From the NCBI GenBank assembly GCA_037176845.1, contig JAYKXP010000127.1, forward strand, positions 1 to 64,000: 64,000 nt of DNA, given 5' to 3'. Each line of letters opens with the position of its first letter. Position 1 is the stretch's first letter. The stretch is from Paramarasmius palmivorus. Its lineage: Eukaryota; Basidiomycota; Agaricomycetes; Agaricales; Marasmiaceae. Both the position numbers and the translations under genes were made by a program. The notes under the pieces are model-generated. The model was not told where the DNA came from. It searched no databases and worked only from the letters and a program-made list of their open reading frames with translations. This document shows, in pieces, positions 45,397-58,550 of this stretch.

Positions 45397-47758
45397 TCAG
45401 AAAGTGTACTTAGGATTGTCGGGCGAATAAAAACAGAGTAACACAACATAGAACGTGATTGGAATGCAAACAAGAATTTTTAACATGACCCTTGCTTTCG
45501 ATGACCAAAGCGCTGGGTGAACTTCATCTTCAGCCATTGAACCCATGATTTCCTGGAGCTGGAAAGGGTTTTTTGAATGCACATCCACAGTAGGGCCAAG
45601 CTGGGCGTCCATGGGAGTTTCGCCACCAATGCTCCCGCTCCCGTCATTGCTCGAAGTGCTAACCACATTTTCCATTTCCTCACCTTGCAAATGCATTGCG
45701 TCCGAGTCAGAGTTATATATCAATGGAGGAACGGGGAAACTCACCATCATTTTCAACCTCCTCAAAACACATGTTACGACCAACCACCTCGAGAATTGTA
45801 TGCCCAAAAGATCTCGCCAGCTCCAATGATGCAGGATCAAACCCTTGATGACGATTGACCATTCCAATCACATCGTGGGTGTCACGATCCCACCAATAGT
45901 GCCATACTGTGATAGAAGTCTTGAACGACGGAAGGCCCAACCTCCGCCACTCACCCTCCGACACCTCCTCTTTCCCAGTGGAGTCGAGCGACCAATAGTA
46001 CCTCCTCCCTCCCAGCCAAGCATCCCACCTGTTTTCGTCATCGGAGGGGCGGGGTACCGGTCGGATGAAGAGGTATATTGGGGTTGAGGGGGAGATGCAA
46101 GTGCGTATACATGATCCTTCTTCATTCTGTTTCCGTTGAAAGTAGACCCGAAAATGACGTAGCAAGGCTGGTGTACATCAATCAGTACCTTCAAATCTGA
46201 CAAGAACCACAATAAACTCACAATACTCCCCCCATTCACCCTCTTCAATCCCAAGCTGGCTAAAAATCCCATGTGCCTGTGACACCCACAAATCTACAAA
46301 GGAATTCCACACACCCCCAGGCAGCAAATCATAATATAACTCAAACGACTCAATGCTGGCAATGTCCACTGGCATCAACATAAACCTATACCCCCAATCA
46401 GCCCAAATAACCACTTTGACACCATTTCAAACGCACCTCACCGATCTATCATCCATCACTAGCGTGTTTTCTCGCATAGCATCCGGTGCGAGAAACTGCT
46501 CCTTCCAGGGGTAGTAAAACCATTGATCTCTGTCTCCCGGGTAGCGAGTGATAACCTCTCGAGTTGTTCTGTGGTAAATTGTTCCAGGGAGAGATGAGAG
46601 GATGAGTTTGGTGTCTTTGTTGTTGGGCCACTCTGTGGTTGATCTGTAGGACCAGCAGATTCCTTGGATGATATTGTGTACAGGAAGAATTCCAATGAGG
46701 TATTGGAAAAGAGTGCTGGTGTTGTTGTAGGTCTGGAGGTCGAGGGAACGATACTCGCTACCAGGAAGTGTGAGACCTCGCCAGGACCAAACATTGTAAT
46801 TTATATTGGATGAATCGGCAACATAGGGCCCTCGGTGAAATGTGCCATTTCGGGGGTTGAGCCATAGTTCACGAAACCGCTAAAAGCTCAGTTGTGAGAA
46901 TCAAGTTGATATTTCAAGGAGTTTACATACCGTTCGCGCATCCACGCCTTGTGCGTTTGCTGACTGGGTAAAGAACAAGTTAGTGCAGAGAAAATGGAAT
47001 AGATAATGAGTTTCACCGCACATAGCAAAGATACGTTTCCAATATAGACGAGAAGCCATTTTGTTCAAGTATGTGCGACACCGGCACAAGTGCTACATCA
47101 TGGATGGAGCTAAGCATGGTTTTATCACAGACAGGAATCCTTAGCCTCACCGTCATAAAACACGAGTGCCGGTAACGTGTTGTAGGCAATATAGCCAAAA
47201 AGCTCCACCCAGTTTACGTCTCTGCGTCTTTATCAGTACATGGAAGACTCGAGGACAGGGATATGGGCCACTCACTTGACAGTAGAAAAGGTTTTGAGAT
47301 CGTGCTCGTAAGCCTATACAGATGCAGGGTGATCAGCGATGTTAGAATTGAAAATGAGGGTATCCTTACTCGAATAGCATCAGAGCCGCTATACTGAACA
47401 TGTAAAAATTCTTCGTCTTTATCCTCTCCGCGGATGCTGACGGCGTGAATGATACGACGAGCATCAAGGGTTTCCCTTATCCAGCCTGCTGAATCCAGTC
47501 TTATCACTGGACTCTCTGCAATCTTGCGCTTGAGACGGATGTTTGCCACCTTGAGTTCATGAAACTGTAGCATTTCACGGTCAGAAACATGGGTCAGACG
47601 CCAGCAACATATCAACATACCTGAGCCAAAGCCGTCGACTGTCCCTCTGTCACCCGCACTACGTTTCCTTGGCTATAGTTGTTGTTGTGTTGATCACCTC
47701 CAACGGCTGAAGAGACTCCACCATAGATAGTAACATGGGAGCAGCCTGTGAACGCCAT
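45397..47758 (-). CDS. Agaricomycete family protein with C-terminal membrane segment, 620 aa
   Basis: Ten exons: 47758-47621, 47564-47370, 47313-47276, 47221-47151, 47092-47022, 46963-46931, 46879-46437, 46385-46222, 46167-45745 and 45683-45397, exactly 621 codons. The N terminus (GCSHVTIYGG..GGDQHNNNYSQG) is the short beta-type start seen in many Agaricomycete predicted proteins. The middle matches a multi-copy family by its NWVELFG, ELWLNPRNGTFHRGP, YYWSLDSTG and RGFDP-like blocks, usually without assigned function. A hydrophobic stretch near the C terminus (VMLKILVCIPITFYVVLLC) looks like a single membrane anchor. Two micro-exons (33 and 38 nt) are short but frame-consistent. A recognition or receptor role is only a guess. 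Confidence 0.78.
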
Positions 47759-49890
47759 GGGGAGATGGTGGTTAAGGGTTAAGATGTGTGCGTGTAGAAC
47801 GCATGTCCACCCCGAGGCTTTTCCCGCACAGCAGTCGGACGTTGAGCGCGTGAATGAGAATGATATCGAGTGGAACTGAATGGGAGTGAGTCATGCCGCA
47901 CGGCGAACATGAAAAATGTCACTCACAGCGTCTGTGGACAGCTTCGAACAAGCGCCTTGAGATTATGATAAACAATCACGGTGCTGCGGAATGGGCGCAA
48001 TCGCGTTCCTGGGTGTCTTGGTCGCCAGGTGAAGGTAAAGCAAAGGAGTGGCGGGAACACCTTGCCTGGGATATCATAGCTCTGAATCCGATGGCGTAGA
48101 GGTAATCCCAGATCGGTTTAAGGACGTAAAGGAGGTGTTCATGGTCAGACTGAAATCACTGCTGCTTTAGACAGGACACAGTTAGTGAACGGTCTAGGGA
48201 AAAGGTATGTAATCAGAATCCTCACCTCACGATCTTGCTCAAACTGAAAATTTGAGCACCATCCAAAGCAACCTAGCTTCTCCGTCCAACCAGGCCTTCA
48301 ATCCCCGAAGGTTACGGCGCTCTTGAACACTCGGCTGGGAAACCTTGGATTGTTTAGGTATTCCGGCTTGCAATGGGTACGTTTTCGTTGGGATGATCGA
48401 TTGGTCTGGTATGTGTTTGATATCCAGATATAGGTGAGATGACACCTTGACTCAGTTGATTTCGACTGCAGATTCCCGGAGCAGTCGCCCAGGCTAGATA
48501 AGGATACACTGCTGGATAATAACGGACCATCAGCAGCCTTTTGCGCGAAGTAGTACCCTGAATTTGTCGAATGGAACGGGCTGTATGTTTTCTGGCCGTG
48601 TCCAAGTCAGCCTTCAAACGCTATCGAAGATCCTGGGTTCCCCCGCTGACTCCGACACCTGACTCCAGAATCGCATGAACTTGGGTGTTGATAGTTGGGG
48701 CGAGCGACGGCACGGTGGTCTTGTAACACGTCTTCTGTTGTGCTTCGTAAAGTCCATTCTCCAGCGCACCCAAACCGTGGAAGGCGTGTGTATCGCCAGA
48801 TATACCTAGAAGAGCGCAAGAGTTAGATCACGAAAGCGAAAGGCACAAGCAAGATAATACCTACAAATCCCATTCCGACATGGCATCTCCGAGACAAAGG
48901 ATAATCGTTCAGAGTTGATGTGGGTGTTTGAAGGCTGAAGAACGTGTAAGGGTAGCGAACCAAATCCTGAGTCCTGCTATCTTCCCAGCTATAAACGAGG
49001 ATGAGCCACGGAACAGATAGTAGGTAGCACCGCCCGGCCTGAACCCTTGAACAAGGTATACTTGTTCCCACTAATAAACGTTCACCAGTCTAAGAATTGA
49101 ATCACTCAGCGCAGTTTTCGAAAAATGATATCATGTATGCTTGCCTTCAGCGCTCGAAGTCAACGGTCACGGTACGGCACCACCAACCCTATTCTACCAC
49201 CATTGATTGCGTATCTCCTTCGATGACGTTTTACTCCGGGGGTCGATGGACATTGGCACGAAGTGCTACGCTATTTGGGACAGCAAGACAACAGTATTCA
49301 GTAGCAGAAGAGCTATAGTGAGAGAAACAGACGTACCATTGATACCTAGAACATCTTTGGATTCTCCTTTCTAGCTTTCATTCCTCCTCAATGTTGACTG
49401 GTCAAGGCCTGGAGCGTAAAACACGACTACGTTCGCCGGTATGACACCTGGTCAACTGGTCAGAGGCGGCAGTTGGCGTCTATCTTCAGCGGAAGTTATC
49501 ATTCCCTGTACTAAACACCGTAGTCAGCAAAAAGAAGTGTCACGCGGAAAAGAATCAGAACATACCAATGAAAATATCCATTCGCAGATATCAGCAAAAC
49601 GCTACTGATCCTAAGCTTCGACACCTCTTCAAAACGTCGTTCTCTTCATAGCCCTCGGCATACCCTTCATGACCTGCACCCGATACGTCTTCCTTCAGAC
49701 TCAACACGACGGCCAGATGCCATCGATCCAAAGGGAACGAAGGGAGTGGCATAGATTTGCTGCATTATTGGCGTGTCAGGACCTTGGTAAAACCTGCGGA
49801 TCTGACAGCAAAGTTCCAGATACGTGATAGGTATCGCTACCTCGAGGCTGGTTGAGGTTTCGACGTTCAACAGCCCTCGGAGGAACGACG
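47759..49890. other. degenerate region without a supportable gene
   Basis: Short broken frames on both strands. Minus-strand pieces with splice-like borders occur around 48250-49070, but no frame holds over more than about 90 codons. The first 100 bp should contain the promoter of the 620 aa gene. Confidence 0.4.
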
Positions 49891-52800
49891 ATACCTAGGG
49901 AGAACCCAGGATCTCGATGAAAGAGTAAATCCTTCCACGAGAACACCAGCGCGGAAACCCGACACTTGGGCTAGTGGATGAACTTGGTGCGGGCTTTGCT
50001 CCCAAAACTACCACTTTCAGGGCCGATTTCTTGACGACGTAGTGAGGCAATACCCGCATCTAAATCTGGGGCTCGTTATGCTGCCTAGATGGCGACGACT
50101 GAAAGCTAACCGCTTGGTGTACGAATTTGGAGGATATAGCGAAGGATTGAGCTGCGAGATAGGATGAGGGTGGAGGTTTTACTGTTGCTGCCAGGCCAAG
50201 ATAGTTGCGTTTCGAGGAGGAAGCAGGTGTGGCATGATAGCAACATGGTAACGAAAAAACATTGTTACTGATTTTGCCGAGTCGGCTGGAAGTCTGAAGC
50301 TGGTACTATGTGAGGTTGTAGACGCCGCTATAGCCAATATGGTATCAGCAAGGCGCGTTACAAGAGCGACGAACGACAAGCACTTACCCTGGATGTTGCG
50401 CAGCAGAGCCAACGAACCCAACTCGACCGTCTACTCCACCACACCTGTCTTTGGATCTAGACCTAGTGTCATCACCACGATACCACCATGAGCACGTTCG
50501 TGACCTTGCGGAATGGACGACAAGCGAGTCAATAGTGCGCGCGAGCAAAGGGAGCGGGAGGAATGGATAGTACTTGGGGGAAGACTTGGTTGTGGTACGA
50601 GGGCAATGTACAAGAAAAAGCAGTTTGACCTTTGGAGTCTTGAGAAGTAAGGAATGGGAAACGCAGCGTGAAGGCTAAGGTCCAGGGGTAGAGCACAGGA
50701 CCGGACGCGTTGCGATGGGAATGGGAGGCAGGAATGAGAAGTGTAGAGCCCATGTCGCGTGAGTAGCACAACTGGGGCCGGTCCCGTTGGCTGAGGTTGT
50801 GTTGAGGCTACCGTAGCGCTTTAAGTGCGAAGGGATTAGAAATCGGGTCGGGATGGTGTCGAGAGGCGTGTTTGAGGAGGGTGATGGAGGATAACATCAT
50901 CTCCAGAGGTATATATGGTGTTCTGGGCTTGTATTTGCCTAGAAGGGGCGATGAGTGACAATGAAAAAAACGTAGAGTAGCGTACATACAATGTCGTGCC
51001 TTGGATGATTCGGAATTAGAGTCGATCCTTCTGTGTCGCTGGAAAATATATCAGATTACTTAAATAACGACGCAAAGAAAACGGTTGAACATACCTCTAT
51101 AAGCTCGCAGAGACGAATACACTTTCAACGAGGTGAGCTTTTTGGAAAGAAAAGTGCCGGCCGCGAAACGCTTACACCTCGACCACCACCATCCTTTTCC
51201 TCACCCATCTAATACTCCTCCAAGGAATCCAATTCAGCATACCTTACTCTTTTCCAATGTCATGACAGGTATGTATTTTTCATCCTACAACCCCAGTAGC
51301 ACACTCAATTCGTCTCTTAGGATCAAACTACGCGTCATGCGTCCGACCTCGATATTCCAACCTGTTTCAGTACCCACAGGAGAGATTTCGCTGGATGAAA
51401 TGACTATGAAAAGGTGTGTTTCCAAGGCTCCAACTCGATTCCCGCTCTCATATCCTTAAGCTTCACACCATCTAAAGCTCGGCCGCAAAGTACTCAACAC
51501 GCCCGTCTCAAAATTCTAACTCTGCAACCAACAACACCCTCGCGAGCACTACCGTGCCTCCTGCTTACTATACTACCCTACTCCGCCTCTTCTCCCAATC
51601 TACTCTCGCAAGAGGAATTGATGTACCTCCGCCCGACCGACACCAGTACCCTAAATCCACAACCCAAGGCTTCGGTAGTCCAGTTCGCAAACCTGAACTA
51701 CAGACACACCATCCGGGTCCCTGCTACAAATTTTCTCGCATTCCCCGGAATTCAACGATTACCCAATATTCCGTACAACTACCGATCTATGCTAAACTCC
51801 AACGATCGAGTTCTGGAGGTATCGGGTAGCCGAGCTCCGGTACCATAACGACGTACGACTGGTATGGGCGTCGAGTTGGTATTTGGTCGGTTGAGGATGG
51901 AGATTAGACTAGGGAGATCCTTGGAAGAAAGCTCAGTAAGTAGCAAAGATATACAAGCTAGTTGTCATCAAGATACTCATACTGCTCTAGAGCAACGTTG
52001 AAAGCTTCTACATCAACTCCAAAGCGCAGGTATACCTTTAACCCCTTACTGTATATGGACAATGCGTTGAATACGACATTACTATCAACTACGTAGTGAC
52101 GCTTTACAAGCTCTCGCCACAGTCAAAAAAGTCATTGTTCCCTCTCATAGGATGACCTGGACGTGTATATACCAAAGGACTGTCCGATAGCATAGTATTA
52201 AATAGAGGAACAGGAGCTCAGAGTTGACGAGGAAAGTGTACAGCGTGTACATGTAAAATACGTATCGTTGAATCGATAGCACAAAAGTCCTGATATGCTA
52301 TAGTATCTTGATTACCCGTATACATAGTCGTATCCGGGACCGGAAGCGAGGAAGGCATCCCCGATTTCGAGCTCTGTATAATACCCGGAAGGTGGCGGGT
52401 GTTTTAACTTTTCAAGAGCAATAGTGGAGAATCTTTCGTGCCGCTCCATGTTCCGTGTGATTTGGGCTGACTACTGAAAGAACATCAACATCAGTCGATA
52501 GCAGAACAGAAAAAAAGAGTGTACCCACCAAGACGGTAAGAATAATTAGCGCTTCCCAGCTTTGCTCCGTAGCTTATTGTCCCGTTTCCTTTCCTTCATC
52601 CGAGCCCGACTCAGCGTACCCCTCATCACCACCTCCAATGGCACCATAGTTGGGCGTAGGAGGTGTTGCTCGAACGATATCCCGCGACGTGTCATGCTGA
52701 CGATGGCAGCCGCCTGTATCTCTCCGTGAACTTGGCGCAGACGACTAAACGACCTCATTCACTGGGTAGGTCTCATGGGCGAAGGGAGGAAGGAGCCAAA

Positions 52801-54200
52801 GCTCGAGAGAAGATGGAGCTGGGGGTGTCGATGTGCGGAGCCGAAGAAGAGGAAATGGAGGCGTCGGTTGGTAGAACAACCAGCGAGCCTTCAGGCAGCT
52901 CATGGGGATAGGTTTGAAGAATGGGAATAGGAAGAGTAGGGCCCTGGGGCGAGATAAGGGTGGAGAGTGGGGTGTCGCTACCAGACTGAGATGTTTGCGT
53001 ATCAAGGAAGGCGGATGGGCGGGAAGGTTACTTCGAAGTTTGCCACGATGACTGAAAGGCAGAAACTGCCGCTGAGAGGTTGTCGATACCGCTATAGGTG
53101 ATATGACGTCAGTAAGGTGCATCCCAAAAGCAAGGAATCGAGCCTGAGAGCACTCACTCTGCGTGTTGTAAGGTATCACCGGTCACCAACAAATCCAATT
53201 CAACCATCGATTCCATATCCCTGAGCCTCTCGTCGATATCTCTGCGACTTGATGGAATGTAGTCGGGGAGAACATTCGGACCTGTCGCCGGTTGCTGGTC
53301 GCATAGGGTGCGTTGGTATTGGAGATATTCACGGTGTTATTATAAGAGGCTGGGTGACATACGAGGCGAGGAAGGATGACAAGAGTGTCGTGGAGACGTT
53401 CATCCTGCGGGATCTGGAGAGGTGGGGACGGGAAAGGTGCAAGATCAGGACTACGATGTGGGGGTCAAGTACAAGTAGCTGGACGCGTTGTAATGCGAAT
53501 GGGTGGAAGGAAAGGGATCCGTAGAACCCATATCGCGAGAGGAGGGGAGTTTCAGCCTATTCGAGGTGGTTTAGGTCGATTAGACGGTGCTGTAGTAGTT
53601 TTAGCTTGGAGTGACTGAGAATGGGGTCGTAGCAGTGTTGGGGAGTGCGTTTGAGAAGGTGATAGGAAGGTATTCGGTGTTCCATGGGGAAGAATGCATC
53701 TTCAAAGGTATAGCTGGCGTTTTGTGGCTTGTTATTGCCTAGGAGGAGCAGTGAACAACGTCGAAAAACGTCGAGAGTAGCGTACATACCGATAGCCATG
53801 GCTTGGATAATTCTATCTTGAGGTGTATCTGGAATTTGCCTTTGCTGAGCTACTGAGATGGTATTAGATCTGGAAACGGTACGCAGAAAACGGTTGAACT
53901 TACCTTTCCATGCCCACAGAGATGAACGCCGTTGAACGTGGTCGTTTTGAGGAAAGGAAGCGCTGGCGACGTTGTAGCCACGCGCACCAAGAGGTATACA
54001 ATCTGACAGATTCGTATACCCGAGCTGTCGCGTGGCAAGCTGATGCGTGGGACGGCATGGCCTTGCCAGGTGCTGCCGGAGATGACATAAGCTCCGTTTT
54101 CACCTGCACATTGGAGTTGACATCGACAATGGTTCTTTCTTTCCTGCCCCCATCGCACCCCCATCAGTTATCGACAAAGCTTTAAAACATCGATATAATC
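49890..54200. repeat. tandem degenerate copies of the ~2.8 kb unit
   Basis: One full unit runs from about 51067 to 53880. Its boundaries carry CAGAAAACGGTTGAACxTACC at 53887, AAGAAAACGGTTGAACATACC at 51075 and a related sequence at 30788. The tail of a preceding unit lies at 49900-51060, and the first 300 bp of a following unit at 53885-54180. Shared phrases across units include GGACGCGTTG, GGAGCTGGGGGTGT and TTTTAGCTTG-GTGACTG. All reading frames are broken. Confidence 0.6.
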
Positions 54201-54260
54201 ATGTATCATTAATATCTCGACTCAATACATCTCATTTACTACACAATCAATCTGTGGGAT

Positions 54261-54629
54261 TTAGATCTTCTGAGACTTGGCTACACGGTTGCGGGAGGGC
54301 GTAAAAACAAGAGTAGAGGTACGTTTGTTTGACTTCCGTGGTGTGGAAGGGGGCTCATGTACTCTTATAGGTACGCAAGGCCATTGCACTGTCTTTTCCG
54401 CCGATATCCCGAGACAAACCTGTTCATAATCCGTCACCTTTGCTTTGTCCAGAAAAGTTTGCGATACAAGAGTATGCCAATCGTCTCCGTGGCTATCTTT
54501 CAAGTGTTTTGGAATATTATACTTCCAGTGGATCTCGGAGCACCCCTGAACCGCGCAAGGCATCGGAATATTTGTGCTAACCAGTACTTTCTTCCCACAC
54601 TGGGTGCATGGACCAATAACCTGTGCCAT
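54261..54629 (-). CDS. small protein with Cys/His finger, 122 aa
   Basis: Single open frame with stop at 54261. The N-terminal 45 residues contain C-x2-C (CTQC), a second Cys pair about 20 residues on, and H-x4-H (HLKDSH), a possible zinc finger. The C-terminal 40 residues are Lys/Arg/Ser/Thr/Pro-rich. It could be an intact small DNA-binding protein or a terminal exon of a lost element. No partner gene is adjacent; an AT-rich block lies upstream. Confidence 0.45.
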   Translation of the reverse strand: MAQVIGPCTQCGKKVLVSTNIPMPCAVQGCSEIHWKYNIPKHLKDSHGDDWHTLVSQTFLDKAKVTDYEQVCLGISAEKTVQWPCVPIRVHEPPSTPRKSNKRTSTLVFTPSRNRVAKSQKI

Positions 54630-54639
54630 AATATAGATG

Positions 54640-55680
54640 ACATAAAGGCTGTTTATTGACCAACTTATTTAAATATTTTTGTGTAGTCTATAGATGAAAT
54701 ATTGATGACAAGATAGCACTTTTCTTATTGATAAATGATCAAAAAGCTCATTGAAAGGAGATGAGACATATGATTCATGCAATTCATATATCTGTATGTT
54801 GTATCTATAATATAAAAACAACATATCAGTGAGAAGATATCAGGGCCACTGGTATATTGTTTTATTTCTGATTAGTAAACTACAGTAAATATCAATGAGC
54901 TCATGTATATTGACAGGTAGTTTATGCATAGACTACAGATACTGTATGAATCACCAGTGGAAATCACTGATAGATATGCAGTATATTGGTCATATATATT
55001 ACAACAGAGCATATCAATGAAAGGTGTTAAATGTATCAGAAATAATACTGATCACAGATCATTGAGTGGTTATTGATATTTGCGTACCATATACACATGG
55101 GTTATCAATGACAAAAAGGATATGAATCTACCTGTATTTCTTTGCAAAACTGGTTGATAAGTATCATAACATACCAATGAGTCTTGTCCTGTCTCAATGA
55201 TAAAACATGGAATATCTTGACCAAATACCAATCATATCTTGCTTCTGTGATTGATGTATAGTGGAAATGTGTTGCATATGGAATGATGAATTATTAATCA
55301 TAGAACAAATAAACAGGCAAATTGTACAAATGGCAAAGATACAGCATATTAATGTGCAATATCACCGGATTCTGTCAGAATAAAACACAAGATTTGCAGC
55401 AATTTGAAATTTGGTCATGATAAAATCTGTCCCAAACTGAGAGTCTTACATTGATACACTAATGGCAAATATCAATGACCACAGCAATCACAGATAAAAA
55501 TCAGTAATCCACTTAAAAATATTGATCAGCTATGAACAAAAAAGGACCACTTATACATTAATGAAGGATATTGATCACTAAACTGGAATATGATAATAAA
55601 ATGGACTGTACTTGACCCATGATCATGAGTGAATAAAGCTGACAACAACATAATAGAGTGGATGATGGTTTACAAGAATG
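54640..55680. other. AT-rich block with degenerate ATCAATGA motifs
   Basis: About 1 kb of clearly lower G+C than its surroundings. Variants of ATCAATGA or its complement recur every 50-150 bp, for example near 54750, 54890, 55012, 55060, 55107, 55190 and 55470. No gene is seen. Confidence 0.6.
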
Positions 55681-57900
55681 AAACTCCAAGTTCCATTCTC
55701 GTGAAACTCCAGGTGCTACTGTTGTCAAACTCCAAGTTCCATTCTCGTCAAACTCCAAGTTCCATTCTCATCAAACTCCAAGTTCCATTCTCGTGAAGCT
55801 CCAGTGCCATTCTCATCAAACTCCAAGTTCCACTCTCATGAAGCTCCAAGTTCCATTCTCGTCAAACTCCAAGTTCCGTTCTCATGAAACATGAAACTCC
55901 AGGTGATACTGTTGTCAAACTCCAAGTTCCATTCTCGTCAAATTCCAAGTTCCATTCTTGTCAAACTCCAAGTTCCATTCTCGTAAAACTCCAGGTGCTA
56001 CTCTTGTGGAACTCCAAGTTTCATTCTCGTGAAGCTCCAGTGCCATTCTCATGAAACTCCAAGTTCCATTCTCGTGAAGCTCCAGTGCCATTCTCATGAA
56101 ACTCCAATTTCCACTCTCATGAAGCTCCAAGTTCCATTCTCGTCAAACTCCAAGTTCCGTTTTCATGAAACATGAAACTCCAGGTGCTACTCTCATGAAA
56201 CTCCAGGTGATACTGTTGTCAAACTCCAAGTTCCATTCTCGTAAAACTCCAGGTGCTACTCTTGTGGAACTCCAAGTTCCATTCTCGTTGAACTCCAAGT
56301 TTCATTCTCGTGAAGCTCCAGTGCCATTCTCATGAAGCTCCAAGTTCCACTCTCATGAAGCTCCAAGTTCCATTCTTGTCAAACTCCAAGTTTCATTCTC
56401 GTGAAGCTTCAGTGCCATTCTTGTGAAACTCCAAGTTCCACTCTCGTCAAACTCCAAGTTCCATTCTCGTGAAGCTCCAGTGCCATTCTCATGAAACTCC
56501 AAGTTCCACTCTCATGAAGCTCCAAGTTCCATTCTCGTCAAACTCCAAGTTCCGTTTTCATGAAACATGAAACTCCAGGTGCTACTCTCATGAAACTCCA
56601 GGTGATACTGTTGTCAAACTCCAAGTTCCATTCTCGTAAAACTCCAGGTGCTACTCTTGTGGAACTCCAAGTTCCATTCTCATGAAACTCCAAGTTCCAT
56701 TCTCATGAAACTCCAAGTTCCATTCTCATGAAACTCCAAGTTCCATTCTCGTTGAACTCCAAGTTTCATTCTCGTGAAGCTCCAGTGCCATTCTCATGAA
56801 ACTCCAAGTTCCGTTCTCGTCAAACTCCAAGTCTCATTCTCGCGAAACTCCAGGTGCTACTGTTGTCAAACTCCAAGTTCCATTCTCGTCAAACTCCAAG
56901 TTCCATTCTCATCAAACTCCAAGTTCCATTCTCGTGAAGCTCCAGTGCCATTCTCATCAAACTCCAAGTTCCACTCTCATGAAGCTCCAAGTTCCATTCT
57001 CGTCAAACTCCAAGTTCCGTTCTCATGAAACATGAAACTCCAGGTGCTACTCTCATGAAACTCCAGGTGATACTGTTGTCAAACTCCAAGTTCCATTCTC
57101 GTAAAACTCCAGGTGCTACTCTTGTGGAACTCCAAGTTCCATTCTCGTTGAACTCCAAGTTTCATTCTCGTGAAGCTCCAAGTTCCACTCTCATGAAGCT
57201 CCAAGTTCCATTCTTGTCAAACTCCAAGTTTCATTCTCGTGAAGCTTCAGTGCCATTCTCGTGAAGCTTCAGTGCCATTCTTGTGAAACTCCAAGTTCCA
57301 CTCTCGTCAAACTCCAAGTTCCATTCTCATGAAACTCCAAGTTCCACTCTCATGAAGCTCCAAGTTCCATTCTCGTCAAACTCCAAGTTTCATTCTCGTG
57401 AAGCTTCAGTGCCATTCTTGTGAAACTCCAAGTTCCACTCTCGTCAAACTCCAAGTTCCATTCTTGTGAAGCTCCAGTGCCATTCTCATGAAACTCCAAG
57501 TTCCGTTCTCGTCAAACTCCAAGTCTCATTCTTGTGAAACTCCAGGTGCTACTGTTGTCAAACTCCAAGTTCCATTCTTGTGAAGCTCCAGTGCCATTCT
57601 CGTGAAACTCCAAGTTCCACTCTCATGAAGCTCCAAGTTCCATTTTCGTCAAACTCCAAGTTCCATTCTCGTAAAACTCCAGGTACTACTGTTGTCAAAC
57701 TCCAAGTTCCATCCTCATCAAACTCTAAGTTCCACTCTCATAAAACTCCAGGTGCTACTCTCGTGGAACTCCAAGTTCCATTCTTATGAAACCCCAGGTG
57801 CTACTCTCCTGAAACTCCAAGTTCCATTCTCATCAAACTCAAAGTCCTGTTCTCATAAAACTCCAGGTGCTACTCTCATCAAACTCCAGGTGATACTGTT
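55681..57900. repeat. 23 bp minisatellite, about 96 copies
   Basis: Unit consensus AAACTCCAAGTTCCATTCTC plus GTG, with variants AGGTGCTACTGTTGTC and AGTGCCATTCTC; some units are 22 bp. Larger blocks recur, marked by CATGAAACATGAAACTCC at about 55882, 56163, 56560 and 57022. Because 23 is not a multiple of 3, three units give a 23-residue peptide repeat in every forward frame. The open frames here (up to 84 codons) are a by-product and not genes. Confidence 0.93.
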
Positions 57901-58550
57901 ACGAGTTCGGATTTATCCGGAGTCGTTCTTTATCCAACTTTCACCTGCCTAATCCGGTAGCATTTTGCTAGTGCATTATTCCCACCCTAGGTGGGCGCTT
58001 TTGCGGCAGCTTTTTTACTAGCGCAATTTTCCCACACTTTGGGTAGGTGAAACCGTCACCGTTCAAGCTCTTGCTTCCCGACCCTCGCTATTCTGTTGCC
58101 GTGTCACCACAGTTCCCCACCAAACTTGTGTTTTCAATTGAACAGCATGACATTGATATCAAAGGTAGCAAGGGCTGAGCGCTGAGTGCTAATGGGGTGG
58201 TCTCAAGGACCGAGGTATGCATTACGCGTCTTGAATCTGCTTTTTGTGACGGTGTATTAACAGCTCCTCAAGGATTTGCACTGTCTGGTTTGTAACATTT
58301 GCAAGAAGGAATATTGTTGCTCCCCCATACACTATGACATCCGGTGCATTTACATCAGTCCCTTCCGTCTCAGTTAACTGACTTTGTCATACAGTAGGCA
58401 GACATGTATCTAGCACATTTCACGTAGTCAGCAGCATAAAACATACCTGCTCTTCTCTGGGCTCCAAGCGTGAGAAAGTTCAGTGAACTTTCTATTTGAC
58501 TTGTCCCGAACTCGTGCTTGTCAGCGGGTACGCTGACCCACACTTGACTA
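57901..58550. other. 650 bp insertion within the minisatellite
   Basis: The array stops after ACTGTT at 57900 and resumes with GTTGTCAAACTCC at 58551, so a GTT may have been duplicated. The left end starts ACGAGTTCGG, and its complement CCGAACTCGT is at 58507-58516. Internally two copies of a CTAGxGCA..TTTCCCAC motif lie at about 57968 and 58018. No coding capacity. Confidence 0.5.

Noticed and set aside
55681..57900. CRISPR-like array
   Set aside because: Repeats are directly adjacent with no unique spacers, and the genome is eukaryotic.
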